Positions 7,443-14,816 of a stretch of DNA of 64,000 nt are shown here, piece by piece. This stretch comes from Octadecabacter antarcticus 307. Lineage in GTDB: Bacteria; Pseudomonadota; Alphaproteobacteria; Rhodobacterales; Rhodobacteraceae. Position numbers and translations under genes: made by a program. Under the pieces are notes generated by a model. The model saw only the letters and a list, made by a program, of their open reading frames with translations, ran no database searches and was not told the origin of the DNA. Within the stretch, counting starts at the first letter, position 1, and every line of letters begins with the position of its first letter. The DNA lies in the NCBI RefSeq assembly GCF_000155675.2, contig NC_020911.1, forward strand, positions 4,516,501-4,580,500. Direction: 5' to 3'.

Positions 7443-8474
7443 ATGTTGATTTGGATGCGCGGTGAGCCGCGCGAGAACGAAGCGCGCGCCCCGATGACAC
7501 CAAAGGGTGCCGCCAAAATGCTCTCCAAAGGCTGGCGTGTGGTGGTTGAAGACGCACCTGATCGCTGCATTCCAACCAAAAGCTATCGCGACGTTGGATG
7601 TGAGATCGTCAAAAACGGCGAATGGGTAAATGCGCCAGACGATGCAATCATCCTTGGGCTGAAAGAACTGCCCGTGGATGGCACACCGCTGCGCCGTCGC
7701 CACATCATGTTTGGCCACGCATTTAAGGGCCAAGCGTCAGGACGGGTTCTGCTGGATCGGTTCAAATCGGGCGGCGGCACGCTGCTTGATCTAGAATATC
7801 TGGTGGATGACACTGAGCGCCGGGTCGCCGCGTTCGGCTACTGGGCCGGATACGCGGGGGCCGCAATTTCAGTGATGGCTTGGGGTCAGCAACAGCGCGG
7901 CAGAACACTTGGGGCAGTGAGCGCATTTGCGTCCGCGACCGAAATGGCGCGCAGCGTTCGCGCGTCAATCGACATAATCCCAACCGCGCTGATCATCGGG
8001 GCCTTGGGCCGTGTGGGAAGCGGCGCGATGGATTTGTGTGTGGCAGCTGGCATCGCCCCGACTGGGTGGGATATGGCAGAAACTGCGCACGGCGGTCCAT
8101 TCCCTGAGGTATTGACCCACGACATATTGCTCAACTGCATTTTGGCCCACAAGGGCGCGCCTGTATTTGTGCCTGCCGATGCACGAACCGCTGCCCGCAA
8201 ACTGTCAGTGATTGGCGATATCGCCTGTGATCCTGACAGCGATTTCTCCCCCATTAAGGTCTACAACACTGCGACGACGTGGGATATGCCAACTCTGCGC
8301 GCGCATGACACACCGCCGCTCGACGTGATGGCGATTGATAATCTACCGTCGCTTTTGCCAGTCGAAAGCACAGATGATTTCGCATCGCAACTGCTGCCAC
8401 ATCTGTTGACGCTCGACCGCCCCGAGGCAGGCGTTTGGGGGCGTGCACAAAAGACGTTTGCGGCACACCTATAG
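7443..8474 (+). CDS. Saccharopine dehydrogenase (NAD+, L-lysine-forming)
   Basis: 343 residues from ATG 7443, preceded by AACAGGAG; the longer open frame to 7401 is not needed. The protein aligns by eye with bacterial and fungal Lys1-type enzymes: the N-terminal alanine dehydrogenase-like domain (WMRGEPRENEARAPMTP at 4-20), GHAFKGQ at about 88-94, LLDLEYLVDD, a nucleotide-binding strand IIGALGRVGSGA, and the C-terminal DNLPSLLPVESTDDFA motif typical of the family. It catalyses reversible cleavage of saccharopine to lysine and 2-oxoglutarate with NAD+. In bacteria lacking the full aminoadipate route the physiological direction is unclear; dapB at 26 kb shows that this genome makes lysine by the diaminopimelate route. 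Confidence 0.88.
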   Translation: MLIWMRGEPRENEARAPMTPKGAAKMLSKGWRVVVEDAPDRCIPTKSYRDVGCEIVKNGEWVNAPDDAIILGLKELPVDGTPLRRRHIMFGHAFKGQASGRVLLDRFKSGGGTLLDLEYLVDDTERRVAAFGYWAGYAGAAISVMAWGQQQRGRTLGAVSAFASATEMARSVRASIDIIPTALIIGALGRVGSGAMDLCVAAGIAPTGWDMAETAHGGPFPEVLTHDILLNCILAHKGAPVFVPADARTAARKLSVIGDIACDPDSDFSPIKVYNTATTWDMPTLRAHDTPPLDVMAIDNLPSLLPVESTDDFASQLLPHLLTLDRPEAGVWGRAQKTFAAHL

Positions 8475-8482
8475 TCGCTGCG

Positions 8483-9217
8483 CTATTTGCCGAAAATGCG
8501 GAAGTAGGCCCAATCGGGTAGGAATTGCGCAAGGCGAAAGACCCACGAAAAGACCGCCGGAAAGCTCTTCTTGAAGTCTGACGTGTTCATATGATCAAGC
8601 ATCGCTCGCGCCGCGTCTTCGGGGTCCATGATAAACGGCATTTTGAAATTGTTTTTGTCTGTCAGGCGAGTCTTGATAAAGCCGGGGTTGGCGACTTGAA
8701 CATCCACACCGGTTTTGCGCAGATCAGCATACATGCATTCGGCCAGCGACATATTGGCGGCCTTTGATGCTGTGTAGCCAATCGACCCCGGCAAACCGCG
8801 AAAGCCCGTCAGCGAGGATGTGATGACGATATGACCAGTATCGCGCACCACCATTTTTGGCACCACTTGACCCAGCACCCGCAGATATCCAGTAAAGTTG
8901 ATATTCGCCATCGCCACGGCCTTATCCGCGTCCCATTCATCCGCGCCAAATGGCCAATAAACACCCGCGAGCAACACCACACCGTCGACCTCGCCAACCG
9001 CCTCGGCAGCCTCTTTAACGCTGTCATCGTCGGAAATATCCATCACCTGATAGGACGCTTTACCGTGCAAGCCATCAACGACCTTGGCGAGCGCGTCTTC
9101 AGAGCGCGACGACACGATCACCTCAGCCCCCATGCGGCTAAGCCTTTCAGCCAGTGCTTTGCCCAAGCCTTCGCTTGCACCGATAAGCCAGTACCGTTTT
9201 CCTTGCCAGTCGCGCAT
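8483..9217 (-). CDS. Short-chain dehydrogenase/reductase, last gene of the RpoE-linked operon
   Basis: 244 residues with a classical SDR layout: a glycine-rich cofactor loop IGASEGLGKA at 12-21, an NAG-like motif replaced by LLAG at about 82-85, and the catalytic set S135, Y148, K152 (YTASK). The C-terminal tail (FSWVFRLAQFLPDWAYFRIF) is hydrophobic and could bind a membrane or lipid substrate. It starts two bases before the stop of the upstream transporter gene, so it is the fourth gene of a tight minus-strand operon with an FAD oxidoreductase, DUF1365 and a transporter. In Rhodobacter sphaeroides a related SDR belongs to the RpoE-ChrR (singlet oxygen) gene set; substrate unknown. Confidence 0.85.
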   Translation of the reverse strand: MRDWQGKRYWLIGASEGLGKALAERLSRMGAEVIVSSRSEDALAKVVDGLHGKASYQVMDISDDDSVKEAAEAVGEVDGVVLLAGVYWPFGADEWDADKAVAMANINFTGYLRVLGQVVPKMVVRDTGHIVITSSLTGFRGLPGSIGYTASKAANMSLAECMYADLRKTGVDVQVANPGFIKTRLTDKNNFKMPFIMDPEDAARAMLDHMNTSDFKKSFPAVFSWVFRLAQFLPDWAYFRIFGK

Positions 9218-9219
9218 TC

Positions 9220-10458
9220 TTATTTCTCCAACGTCGTTAATAATAACAAAATGATAGCCACGATCTTTAAGACAGACGGGACCAGTGCATACAGCCCGGT
9301 CAGCAGTGTAAGTGCTGCCTGCGGATTATTGATTCCGGCCTGAAAACCGGCCCGCTCAAGCAATGGCAGCAAAAGCACTGCCGCAAACGCGAGCGTGAAT
9401 TTGCTCACCAGCGACCACAGCCCGAACCCCTGCCCACCATTGGGCGCAATCTTTGCCATGCGTTTGGCAAACATCGCCGGTAATAACGTCAAGTCAGCCC
9501 CAATCGTCGCACCGGACAGAACACAAATCACCGCAAACGCAGTGGTGTCCCCCGCGCCAAGCGTGAGCGTCCAGCCAAAGGCGGCGACCGCCAGAACCAT
9601 CGCGCACAACAACACAGGCTTTTCACCAAACTTGCGGGCCAGCGCCGACCACACCGGTGACGAAACAGCCGCTGCGAGGAAAAACAACACCAGCAGCGGC
9701 CCTTCCCACCCCGGGGCATCAAGCCTTGATTCTACGTAAAACAGGAACAGCGTCGATGACACCGCAAGCGGCGTGGCGTTCACCAATGCCAACAGCAGCA
9801 GCCTGCGCGCAAGGCGGTCCGACAGTATCGCACCAATCGGCGTCGGGGCCTGTTCCACTGATGCTGGCGTCCATTCGCGCCACATGAACAGCGCCGCCAA
9901 AAGCGTTGCGGCGGCGAATCCCCATGCAAAGGCCGCAAAGGGCGCATCTGTAAAACCCATTAAGGCGGTCGGCGCGATGGCAGCCAAACAAATCCCTGTC
10001 AACGCACCTGATTCGCGCCAGGCCGCAAGTTGCACATGCCCACCGACCCGATCACCGACTTTGGCGATACCTTGCGCGTAAAAACTGATGGTGAGAAAGC
10101 TGAACGCGCTGAACAACCCCGTAATCATCAGGCCAAACCACCAAAGCGGATCAATTGGCGGCGGCACGGCGAACAACCCAATCATTGATGCAGCCAGCAA
10201 AAGCGCGCCAACAGCCACAGCAAACGCTTTTCCATTTCGCAACCGTTCGGCAATCCAGCCCAAGACCGGGTCCTGCACCACATCAAACAGACGCAGGCCG
10301 AACAGGACTGCGCCAAGCGCTGTCAGACTAACGCCAAATGTATCCGCGTAGTATTTTGGTGCGAAAATATAGATCGGCAAGCCCGCTCCGGACAGGACAG
10401 CCGCAAACGCTGTGTAGGCTGGAAACCGTTGGGACAACGCCTGACGTAGGGCCTTCAT
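9220..10458 (-). CDS. MFS transporter, GPH/MelB-like
   Basis: 412 residues with about 12 hydrophobic segments. Features of the glycoside-pentoside-hexuronide subgroup are visible: FGLRLFDVVQDPVLGWIAERLR after helix 2 (a MelB-type D...DPxxG motif), and a WxREW stretch before the central loop. The stop of this gene is two bases from the SDR start and its ATG overlaps the stop of the DUF1365 gene by four bases. It therefore belongs to the operon divergent from rpoE. The cargo is unknown; in this context a lipid-related or oxidised metabolite is a guess only. Confidence 0.85.
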   Translation of the reverse strand: MKALRQALSQRFPAYTAFAAVLSGAGLPIYIFAPKYYADTFGVSLTALGAVLFGLRLFDVVQDPVLGWIAERLRNGKAFAVAVGALLLAASMIGLFAVPPPIDPLWWFGLMITGLFSAFSFLTISFYAQGIAKVGDRVGGHVQLAAWRESGALTGICLAAIAPTALMGFTDAPFAAFAWGFAAATLLAALFMWREWTPASVEQAPTPIGAILSDRLARRLLLLALVNATPLAVSSTLFLFYVESRLDAPGWEGPLLVLFFLAAAVSSPVWSALARKFGEKPVLLCAMVLAVAAFGWTLTLGAGDTTAFAVICVLSGATIGADLTLLPAMFAKRMAKIAPNGGQGFGLWSLVSKFTLAFAAVLLLPLLERAGFQAGINNPQAALTLLTGLYALVPSVLKIVAIILLLLTTLEK

Positions 10459-11210
10459 CGCGATACATCATCCACAGGCGGCTTGGGTCTGGCACGGTAA
10501 ATCACGCCCTTCCACCACAGTTTAACTGCTTGCCAATGGATCAAAGCCAACACGCGGCGTGATCCCAGCGGGCGGCGCACAATTGCCTTGAGAATCGATG
10601 CATTGGTCAATGGTTCGCGCGCACCAGTCAGGGTCGCAATCAGACCCGTCGGACCGTCAGAGAAATCAATCCAGATGCCAATGCTGTCAGGCTGGATATC
10701 GAACCTGAAGGTATAGCTTCCCGCAATGTCCTGAAACGGTGAAACATGGAAAACTTTTTGCGCGGTTATCGTGTTGGCCTTGGTAATCTCGCGCAAGTCT
10801 TCGTGGTGACACAGGTATGAATGTCGATCACCAAACGTGTTGGATACTTCGGCAATAACCACACGCAACACGTCGTCACGGCCATAGCAAAGCCAAAACG
10901 ATACCGGATTAAAAACATGCCCAAGCATCCTTGGCTGGGCCAGCAATTCAACGCGCCCCGTCACATCAAGCCCGCGATCCGCCAAAAGCGTTCGCACCCA
11001 TGCAGCACCTATCCCGTGCTTTGGCACGCCACCATGATCACTGTCATGCACCGACATCACACCCCGCCCGTTGCGCGCGAAAAGCGCCGGCAGGTCAGGC
11101 GTGTTTTCGGCGTCTAGCAGCACATAATCGATGGAATAACGAAAGGCGTTGTTCGTACCGCCCCGCCGACCGTGGTAGGTCTCCCCTGCTATGTGTTGGA
11201 CCTGTGTCAT
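10455..11210 (-). CDS. DUF1365 family protein
   Basis: 251 residues, the full size of the DUF1365 family. Recognisable features: the opening HIAGETYHGRRGGTNNAFRY, LFARNGRGVMSVHDSDHGG, RVELLAQPRMLGHVFNPVSF with WLCYGRDD, and the closing IHWQAVKLWWKGV motif. No enzymatic activity is established for the family. It is nearly always next to an FAD-dependent amine oxidase-like protein, as here (11215), and often near a cyclopropane-fatty-acid-synthase-like gene, which points to lipid modification. The ATG at 11210 is four bases from the previous stop; the end overlaps the transporter start by four bases. Confidence 0.88.
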   Translation of the reverse strand: MTQVQHIAGETYHGRRGGTNNAFRYSIDYVLLDAENTPDLPALFARNGRGVMSVHDSDHGGVPKHGIGAAWVRTLLADRGLDVTGRVELLAQPRMLGHVFNPVSFWLCYGRDDVLRVVIAEVSNTFGDRHSYLCHHEDLREITKANTITAQKVFHVSPFQDIAGSYTFRFDIQPDSIGIWIDFSDGPTGLIATLTGAREPLTNASILKAIVRRPLGSRRVLALIHWQAVKLWWKGVIYRARPKPPVDDVSR

Positions 11211-11214
11211 TGGT

Positions 11215-12513
11215 TTATTCAGCCGCCACTCTCATTGTGTTACGTGTCCGAATTGCGGACACGACATCCATCGCCGAACCGATCCCGTCTTCATGAAAAC
11301 CGTTCTTCATCCATGCACCGCAAAACCATGTCCGATTCGAACCGTTCACCGCCACAGCAGATTTTTGCGCCGCCAATGCTTCGAGATTATAAACCGGATG
11401 GCGCAACGTTACCTTGTCCCAGATCAGGTCCGGATCAATATCGCGCGTGGTGTTCAGCGTGACAAATAGCGGGTCGTCCTGAAGCCAAGGCTGCAACTTG
11501 TTCATCCAATATGTTAGATCGATACGGTTGCTGTCTTTGTCTGCGTCTTCACAATAAACCCACGACGACCAAACCGATTTGCGCTTCGGCATGATTGACA
11601 CATCTGAGTGTAGCACAATTTCGTTCGGCTGGTATTTGACCGCCCCAAGCATAGCTTTTTCAAATGTGGTTGGATCGTCAAGCATCGCCAGACTGTCGTC
11701 GGAATGGGTTGCAAATATGACCTCGTCAAATGCCTCCCACTCCGATCCGGGGGCTTTGATCGTCACGCCATTCTGCGCACGACGCACACCGTCTACTGGC
11801 GTGCCAAGCCGGATCACAACACCGCGCGCAGCCATAGATATGCCAAGACGTGACACGTATTCTTGGCTACCTCCATCAACGGTGAACCATTGATGCTGGC
11901 CACTAATGCCTAGCAAAGCATGGTTTTCGAAAAACGTCATCATCGCGCGGGCAGGAAAATCCATGATCTTTTCTGTCGGCGTTGACCAGATCGCACCAGA
12001 CAGCGGCAAAAGGTAATAATCCCGAAAATACGACCCCGCACCAAGACGTTCGATCAAGCCACCAACTGTCAGCTTGTCTTCTTGGGCTAACCGAACGCCG
12101 TTCTTGTTAAACTTCAAAACGTCACGAATCATTCGCAAAAACTTTGGGTTCAACATATTCTTGGGCTGCGCGAACAATGCCTGAAGCGACGCCAGCCCAT
12201 ATTCAAACCGCCCGCCATCAATAGACGCCCCGAACGACATATTGGATTCCGTCACAGGGACGTCCAATTCGTCAAACAGCGCCGCGAGGTAGGGATAATT
12301 GGCGTAGTTGAACACGATAAAGCCTGTGTCGACCGCCTGATCACCATTCTTGCCCGCCATGCGCGTTCTGGCGTGGCCGCCAAGCCGCTGTTCGGCTTCA
12401 AACAGGACCACACTGTGGTCTTTGGCCAGCTCATGGGCCGCCGCCATGCCTGAAATTCCCGCACCAATAACTGCAATGCGTTTGCGCGCACCATTACTCT
12501 GGTCAAATGACAT
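11215..12513 (-). CDS. FAD-dependent amine oxidase-like oxidoreductase
   Basis: 432 residues. The N terminus has the dinucleotide-binding motif IAVIGAGISGMAAAHELA at 13-30, an acidic strand end VVLFEAEQRLGGHARTR, and DTGFIVFNYANYPYL typical of the COG2907 group of the amine oxidase superfamily. VDGGSQEYV and the C-terminal TWFCGAWMKNGFHEDGIGSA supply the remaining FAD contacts. COG2907 proteins are found with DUF1365 and fatty-acid methyltransferases and are thought to act on membrane lipids. First gene of the minus-strand operon; its start lies 264 bases from that of the sigma factor, which points the other way, so both are likely controlled from the same intergenic region. Confidence 0.88.
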   Translation of the reverse strand: MSFDQSNGARKRIAVIGAGISGMAAAHELAKDHSVVLFEAEQRLGGHARTRMAGKNGDQAVDTGFIVFNYANYPYLAALFDELDVPVTESNMSFGASIDGGRFEYGLASLQALFAQPKNMLNPKFLRMIRDVLKFNKNGVRLAQEDKLTVGGLIERLGAGSYFRDYYLLPLSGAIWSTPTEKIMDFPARAMMTFFENHALLGISGQHQWFTVDGGSQEYVSRLGISMAARGVVIRLGTPVDGVRRAQNGVTIKAPGSEWEAFDEVIFATHSDDSLAMLDDPTTFEKAMLGAVKYQPNEIVLHSDVSIMPKRKSVWSSWVYCEDADKDSNRIDLTYWMNKLQPWLQDDPLFVTLNTTRDIDPDLIWDKVTLRHPVYNLEALAAQKSAVAVNGSNRTWFCGAWMKNGFHEDGIGSAMDVVSAIRTRNTMRVAAE

Positions 12514-12578
12514 TTACGCGTCGTCCCCTAAGACTGTCTGCTCGGTCTGCGCATCGCTGCTTTTACCGTCTTATAATA

Positions 12579-12606
12579 CTTACGCCGTGGGTACGCGTTT
12601 GGTTTC
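12579..12606 (-). promoter_or_regulatory. Possible RpoE-type promoter for the oxidoreductase operon
   Basis: On the minus strand GAAACC (12601-12606) is separated by 18 bases from TAAG (12579-12582). The spacing is the same as in the better match on the other strand. The -35 element fits less well than TGATCC, so the call is tentative. Confidence 0.4.
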
Positions 12607-12626
12607 AATTCCGTCGACTTATTATG

Positions 12627-12654
12627 TGATCCAGAGCAGGTCTGAGTCCGTAAC
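12627..12654 (+). promoter_or_regulatory. RpoE-type promoter of rpoE-chrR
   Basis: TGATCC (12627-12632), 18 bases, TAAC (12651-12654). This matches the autoregulated RpoE promoter pattern known from Rhodobacter sphaeroides (TGATCC, about 18 bases, TAA). It lies about 120 bases upstream of the sigma factor start and would give the usual positive feedback loop when ChrR releases RpoE. Confidence 0.65.
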
Positions 12655-12777
12655 CCCCTTATGTTTACAAACACATCTTTGCTGACAATATCGGATGCGC
12701 GCGGAGCTCATGATGGGTATAGTGCCACACAAGCCATTGGTGCAATGCAACCAAACGGCTCTGATGTGAAAGAGATT

Positions 12778-13332
12778 ATGGTGGCACCACGCAAGAAACC
12801 GGACCGGATGGCATGGGTAAACCACCTTGCGTCGATCCGTGATCAAAAAGACCGGTCGGCTTTCGCCGAAGTGTTTACCCATTTCGCACCACGTGTGAAG
12901 GCGTTCTTGATGAAATCCGGTGCCAATCCCGATATGGCAGAAGAGGTCGCACAGGACGTGATGGCGACGTTGTGGCGCAAAGCGCACTTGTTTGACCCCA
13001 CAAAGGCGAGCGTTTCGACTTGGATCTTCACGATCGCGCGGAACCGCCGGATCGACATGCTGCGCAAACAGCGACGGCCTGAACCGGAAGACCTGACGTG
13101 GGGACCGGAGGCCGAACCCGATCAAGCCGATGTTTTGGCACTACAGCAAGACTGCGCAAAACTGGGTGAGGCTTTGGCCGCTCTACCGGAAAAACAACGA
13201 GACCTAATTGTGCGCGCCTATTACGGCGAACTCACGCACAGCGAAATTGCCGAGGCGACCGGACTACCGCTCGGTACCATAAAATCAAGAATCAGACTGG
13301 CGCTAAATCGTTTGCGCCACCAAATGAAATGA
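12778..13332 (+). CDS. rpoE: RNA polymerase sigma factor RpoE (ECF, ChrR-controlled)
   Basis: 184 residues from ATG 12778 (AAAGAGATT upstream); the frame is open to 12661, but the extra part is unrelated to sigma factors. Region 2 covers FAEVFTHFAPRVKAFLMKSG to EEVAQDVMATLWRKAHLFDP and STWIFTIARNRRIDMLRK; region 4 covers ALAALPEKQRDLIVRAYYGE and HSEIAEATGLPLGTIKSRIR. The TGA overlaps the ATG of the anti-sigma gene (ATGA at 13329-13332), so translation is coupled. In related bacteria this sigma factor directs the response to singlet oxygen. An RpoE-type promoter is visible upstream. Confidence 0.93.
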   Translation: MVAPRKKPDRMAWVNHLASIRDQKDRSAFAEVFTHFAPRVKAFLMKSGANPDMAEEVAQDVMATLWRKAHLFDPTKASVSTWIFTIARNRRIDMLRKQRRPEPEDLTWGPEAEPDQADVLALQQDCAKLGEALAALPEKQRDLIVRAYYGELTHSEIAEATGLPLGTIKSRIRLALNRLRHQMK

Positions 13333-13985
13333 CCGTTCCAATGACTGAAATAAAACACCACCTGACCGACGCCCTGCTGATGGCGTATTCTGCAGGCACT
13401 TTGCCAGAAGGTTTTAGCCTTGTGGTCGCAACGCATATTTCACTGTGCGACGAATGCCGCGCGCGAATGCATGAATTTGATGCCGTTGGCGGCGCGGTAG
13501 TGGACGAACAAGCCCCAGTAGCTATGTCAGATCACAGCCTTGCTACGACGCTGGACCTGATCGAAAACGGTGATATTCCCGCACCCGCTAGCCGCATCTC
13601 ATCCGGTCATTTCCCGACCCCGCTGCAAGACTATGTCGGTGGTGATTTGGATGCAGTGCGATGGCGCAGGGTTGGTGGCGGCGTGCGCCAAGCGATCCTG
13701 AAAGTCGACGAATCCGCGAGCGTACGTTTGCTGCATATCCCCGCAGGTGTTGCAGTGCCTGACCATGGGCACCGTGGCACGGAACTAACGTTGGTTTTGC
13801 AAGGCGCATTTAGCGATGAAACCGACCGGTTTGGCAAAGGCGACATCGAGGTAGCAACACAAGACCTCAATCATCAACCTATCGCTGAAATGGGTCAGGA
13901 TTGCATCTGCTTGGCGGCAACCGACGCACCGCTGCGCTTCAATAGCTTGATCCCACGTCTTTTGCAGCCGTTCTTAAAGATTTAA
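13329..13985 (+). CDS. chrR: Zinc anti-sigma factor ChrR
   Basis: 218 residues. The N-terminal zinc anti-sigma domain has the conserved ligands: HH at 10-11, then H36, C40 and C43 in HISLCDEC. The C-terminal cupin (about 105-205) carries HGHRGTELTLVLQGAF and the later DLNH, the residues of the second metal site. The protein holds RpoE inactive and releases it on singlet-oxygen stress. Start at 13329 overlaps the sigma gene stop; the in-frame ATG at 13341 would make the zinc-ligand numbering match Rhodobacter ChrR more closely and is a real alternative. Confidence 0.93.
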   Translation: MTVPMTEIKHHLTDALLMAYSAGTLPEGFSLVVATHISLCDECRARMHEFDAVGGAVVDEQAPVAMSDHSLATTLDLIENGDIPAPASRISSGHFPTPLQDYVGGDLDAVRWRRVGGGVRQAILKVDESASVRLLHIPAGVAVPDHGHRGTELTLVLQGAFSDETDRFGKGDIEVATQDLNHQPIAEMGQDCICLAATDAPLRFNSLIPRLLQPFLKI

Positions 13986-14004
13986 CCGCAAAGATTATAA
14001 ACCA

Positions 14005-14042
14005 AAAAAGGCTCGCTCAGAATGATCTAGGCTCGCCTTTTT
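14005..14042. terminator. Bidirectional terminator between chrR and a lipoprotein gene
   Basis: AAAAAGGC (14005-14012) and GCCTTTTT (14035-14042) can form an 8-bp stem with a 22-base loop, giving a U-run on either strand. It lies between the convergent ends of chrR and the lipoprotein gene. Confidence 0.5.
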
Positions 14043-14056
14043 CCATTCGAACCGAT

Positions 14057-14449
14057 TTAGAACGGCAGTGATACCCAGCGCATGCCTAAGGCTTCGCCGT
14101 TCGTGAGGTTATTCAGCTGGCCGATGCCCGATGGAACCCCGCCTTCGTCAAGTTGCAGAACAATACGCAATTCCTCGTTGCCGTAAGCAACGCCTGTTTC
14201 GGTCGCTTCCAACGGGAAGGTCGCGCCATTTGACATCCGCACACATGTCCGCGCCATAATCTGTTCTTCGCATGCCACGATACTGGCTTGGTCGGGCGTA
14301 TTCGTCAGCACCGACTGATAATAGAACGTCAGCGTGTTTCCAGGTGCAAAGGGCCCCGTTTCGCCGCCGGGCAGGGGAACTGTACACCCTGTCAAAACTG
14401 CACCTGTCAGCGCCATTAGCGCCGTTAACTTAATTCCACGCAAGATCAA
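14057..14449 (-). CDS. Small putative lipoprotein
   Basis: 130 residues with a lipoprotein signal: MILRGIKLTALMALTGAVL followed by the lipobox LTGC (Cys22). The mature part of about 108 residues (CTVPLPGGETGPFAPGNTL...) holds two further Cys (VACEEQIMARTC) that could pair, and ends GMRWVSLPF. I do not recognise a family. The first 20 bases overlap the end of the upstream small gene (14430-14750), suggesting that the two are co-transcribed and coupled. Confidence 0.65.
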   Translation of the reverse strand: MILRGIKLTALMALTGAVLTGCTVPLPGGETGPFAPGNTLTFYYQSVLTNTPDQASIVACEEQIMARTCVRMSNGATFPLEATETGVAYGNEELRIVLQLDEGGVPSGIGQLNNLTNGEALGMRWVSLPF

Positions 14450-14750
14450 GATCCGCTCCTCGCCAAGTCAGATATCCGTCGCCATCGGGCGACAAAAAAA
14501 ATGTGCGGTCGCGGTATGCGCCCGTCACAACAAAATAATCTAATGGTCTCCGTACTGTGCCCACATGACCAGCGCCGCCGCAAATTTGCGTTCCACCACG
14601 ACACGGTGTTAGCGAATATGTGTGCAGATCGCCATGTTCATTGGCCGCCACATAAACCGTTCCGGTATCAAAAGGCCGATCGCGGTGGATGTCATCAATC
14701 GCGCGATCCACGATGACAAAAATATTGTTAGGATCTTTTTCGATCCGCAT
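14430..14750 (-). CDS. Conserved-looking small hypothetical protein
   Basis: 106 residues from ATG 14750, with GGGGGG upstream as a possible ribosome binding site. No signal peptide or membrane segment. The sequence is rich in Asp and Arg, has two Cys (TPCRGGTQICGG) and ends in an SPDGDGYLTWRGADLD stretch. No family recognised. Overlaps the lipoprotein gene start by 20 bases. Both small genes lie between chrR and mutL and point the same way as mutL, but upstream of nothing else in that direction. Confidence 0.55.
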   Translation of the reverse strand: MRIEKDPNNIFVIVDRAIDDIHRDRPFDTGTVYVAANEHGDLHTYSLTPCRGGTQICGGAGHVGTVRRPLDYFVVTGAYRDRTFFLSPDGDGYLTWRGADLDLAWN

Positions 14751-14816
14751 CCGTTGCCCCCCTGATTGTGGATAAGCTAACGGGCGTGTCCCGCCGCCTC
14801 AAGAGCAGATTTTCGA

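Noticed and set aside
12571..12576. TATAAT between the rpoE locus genes as a housekeeping -10 box
   Set aside because: No -35 box at a suitable distance; the ECF-type elements nearby explain the region better, though a secondary promoter is possible.
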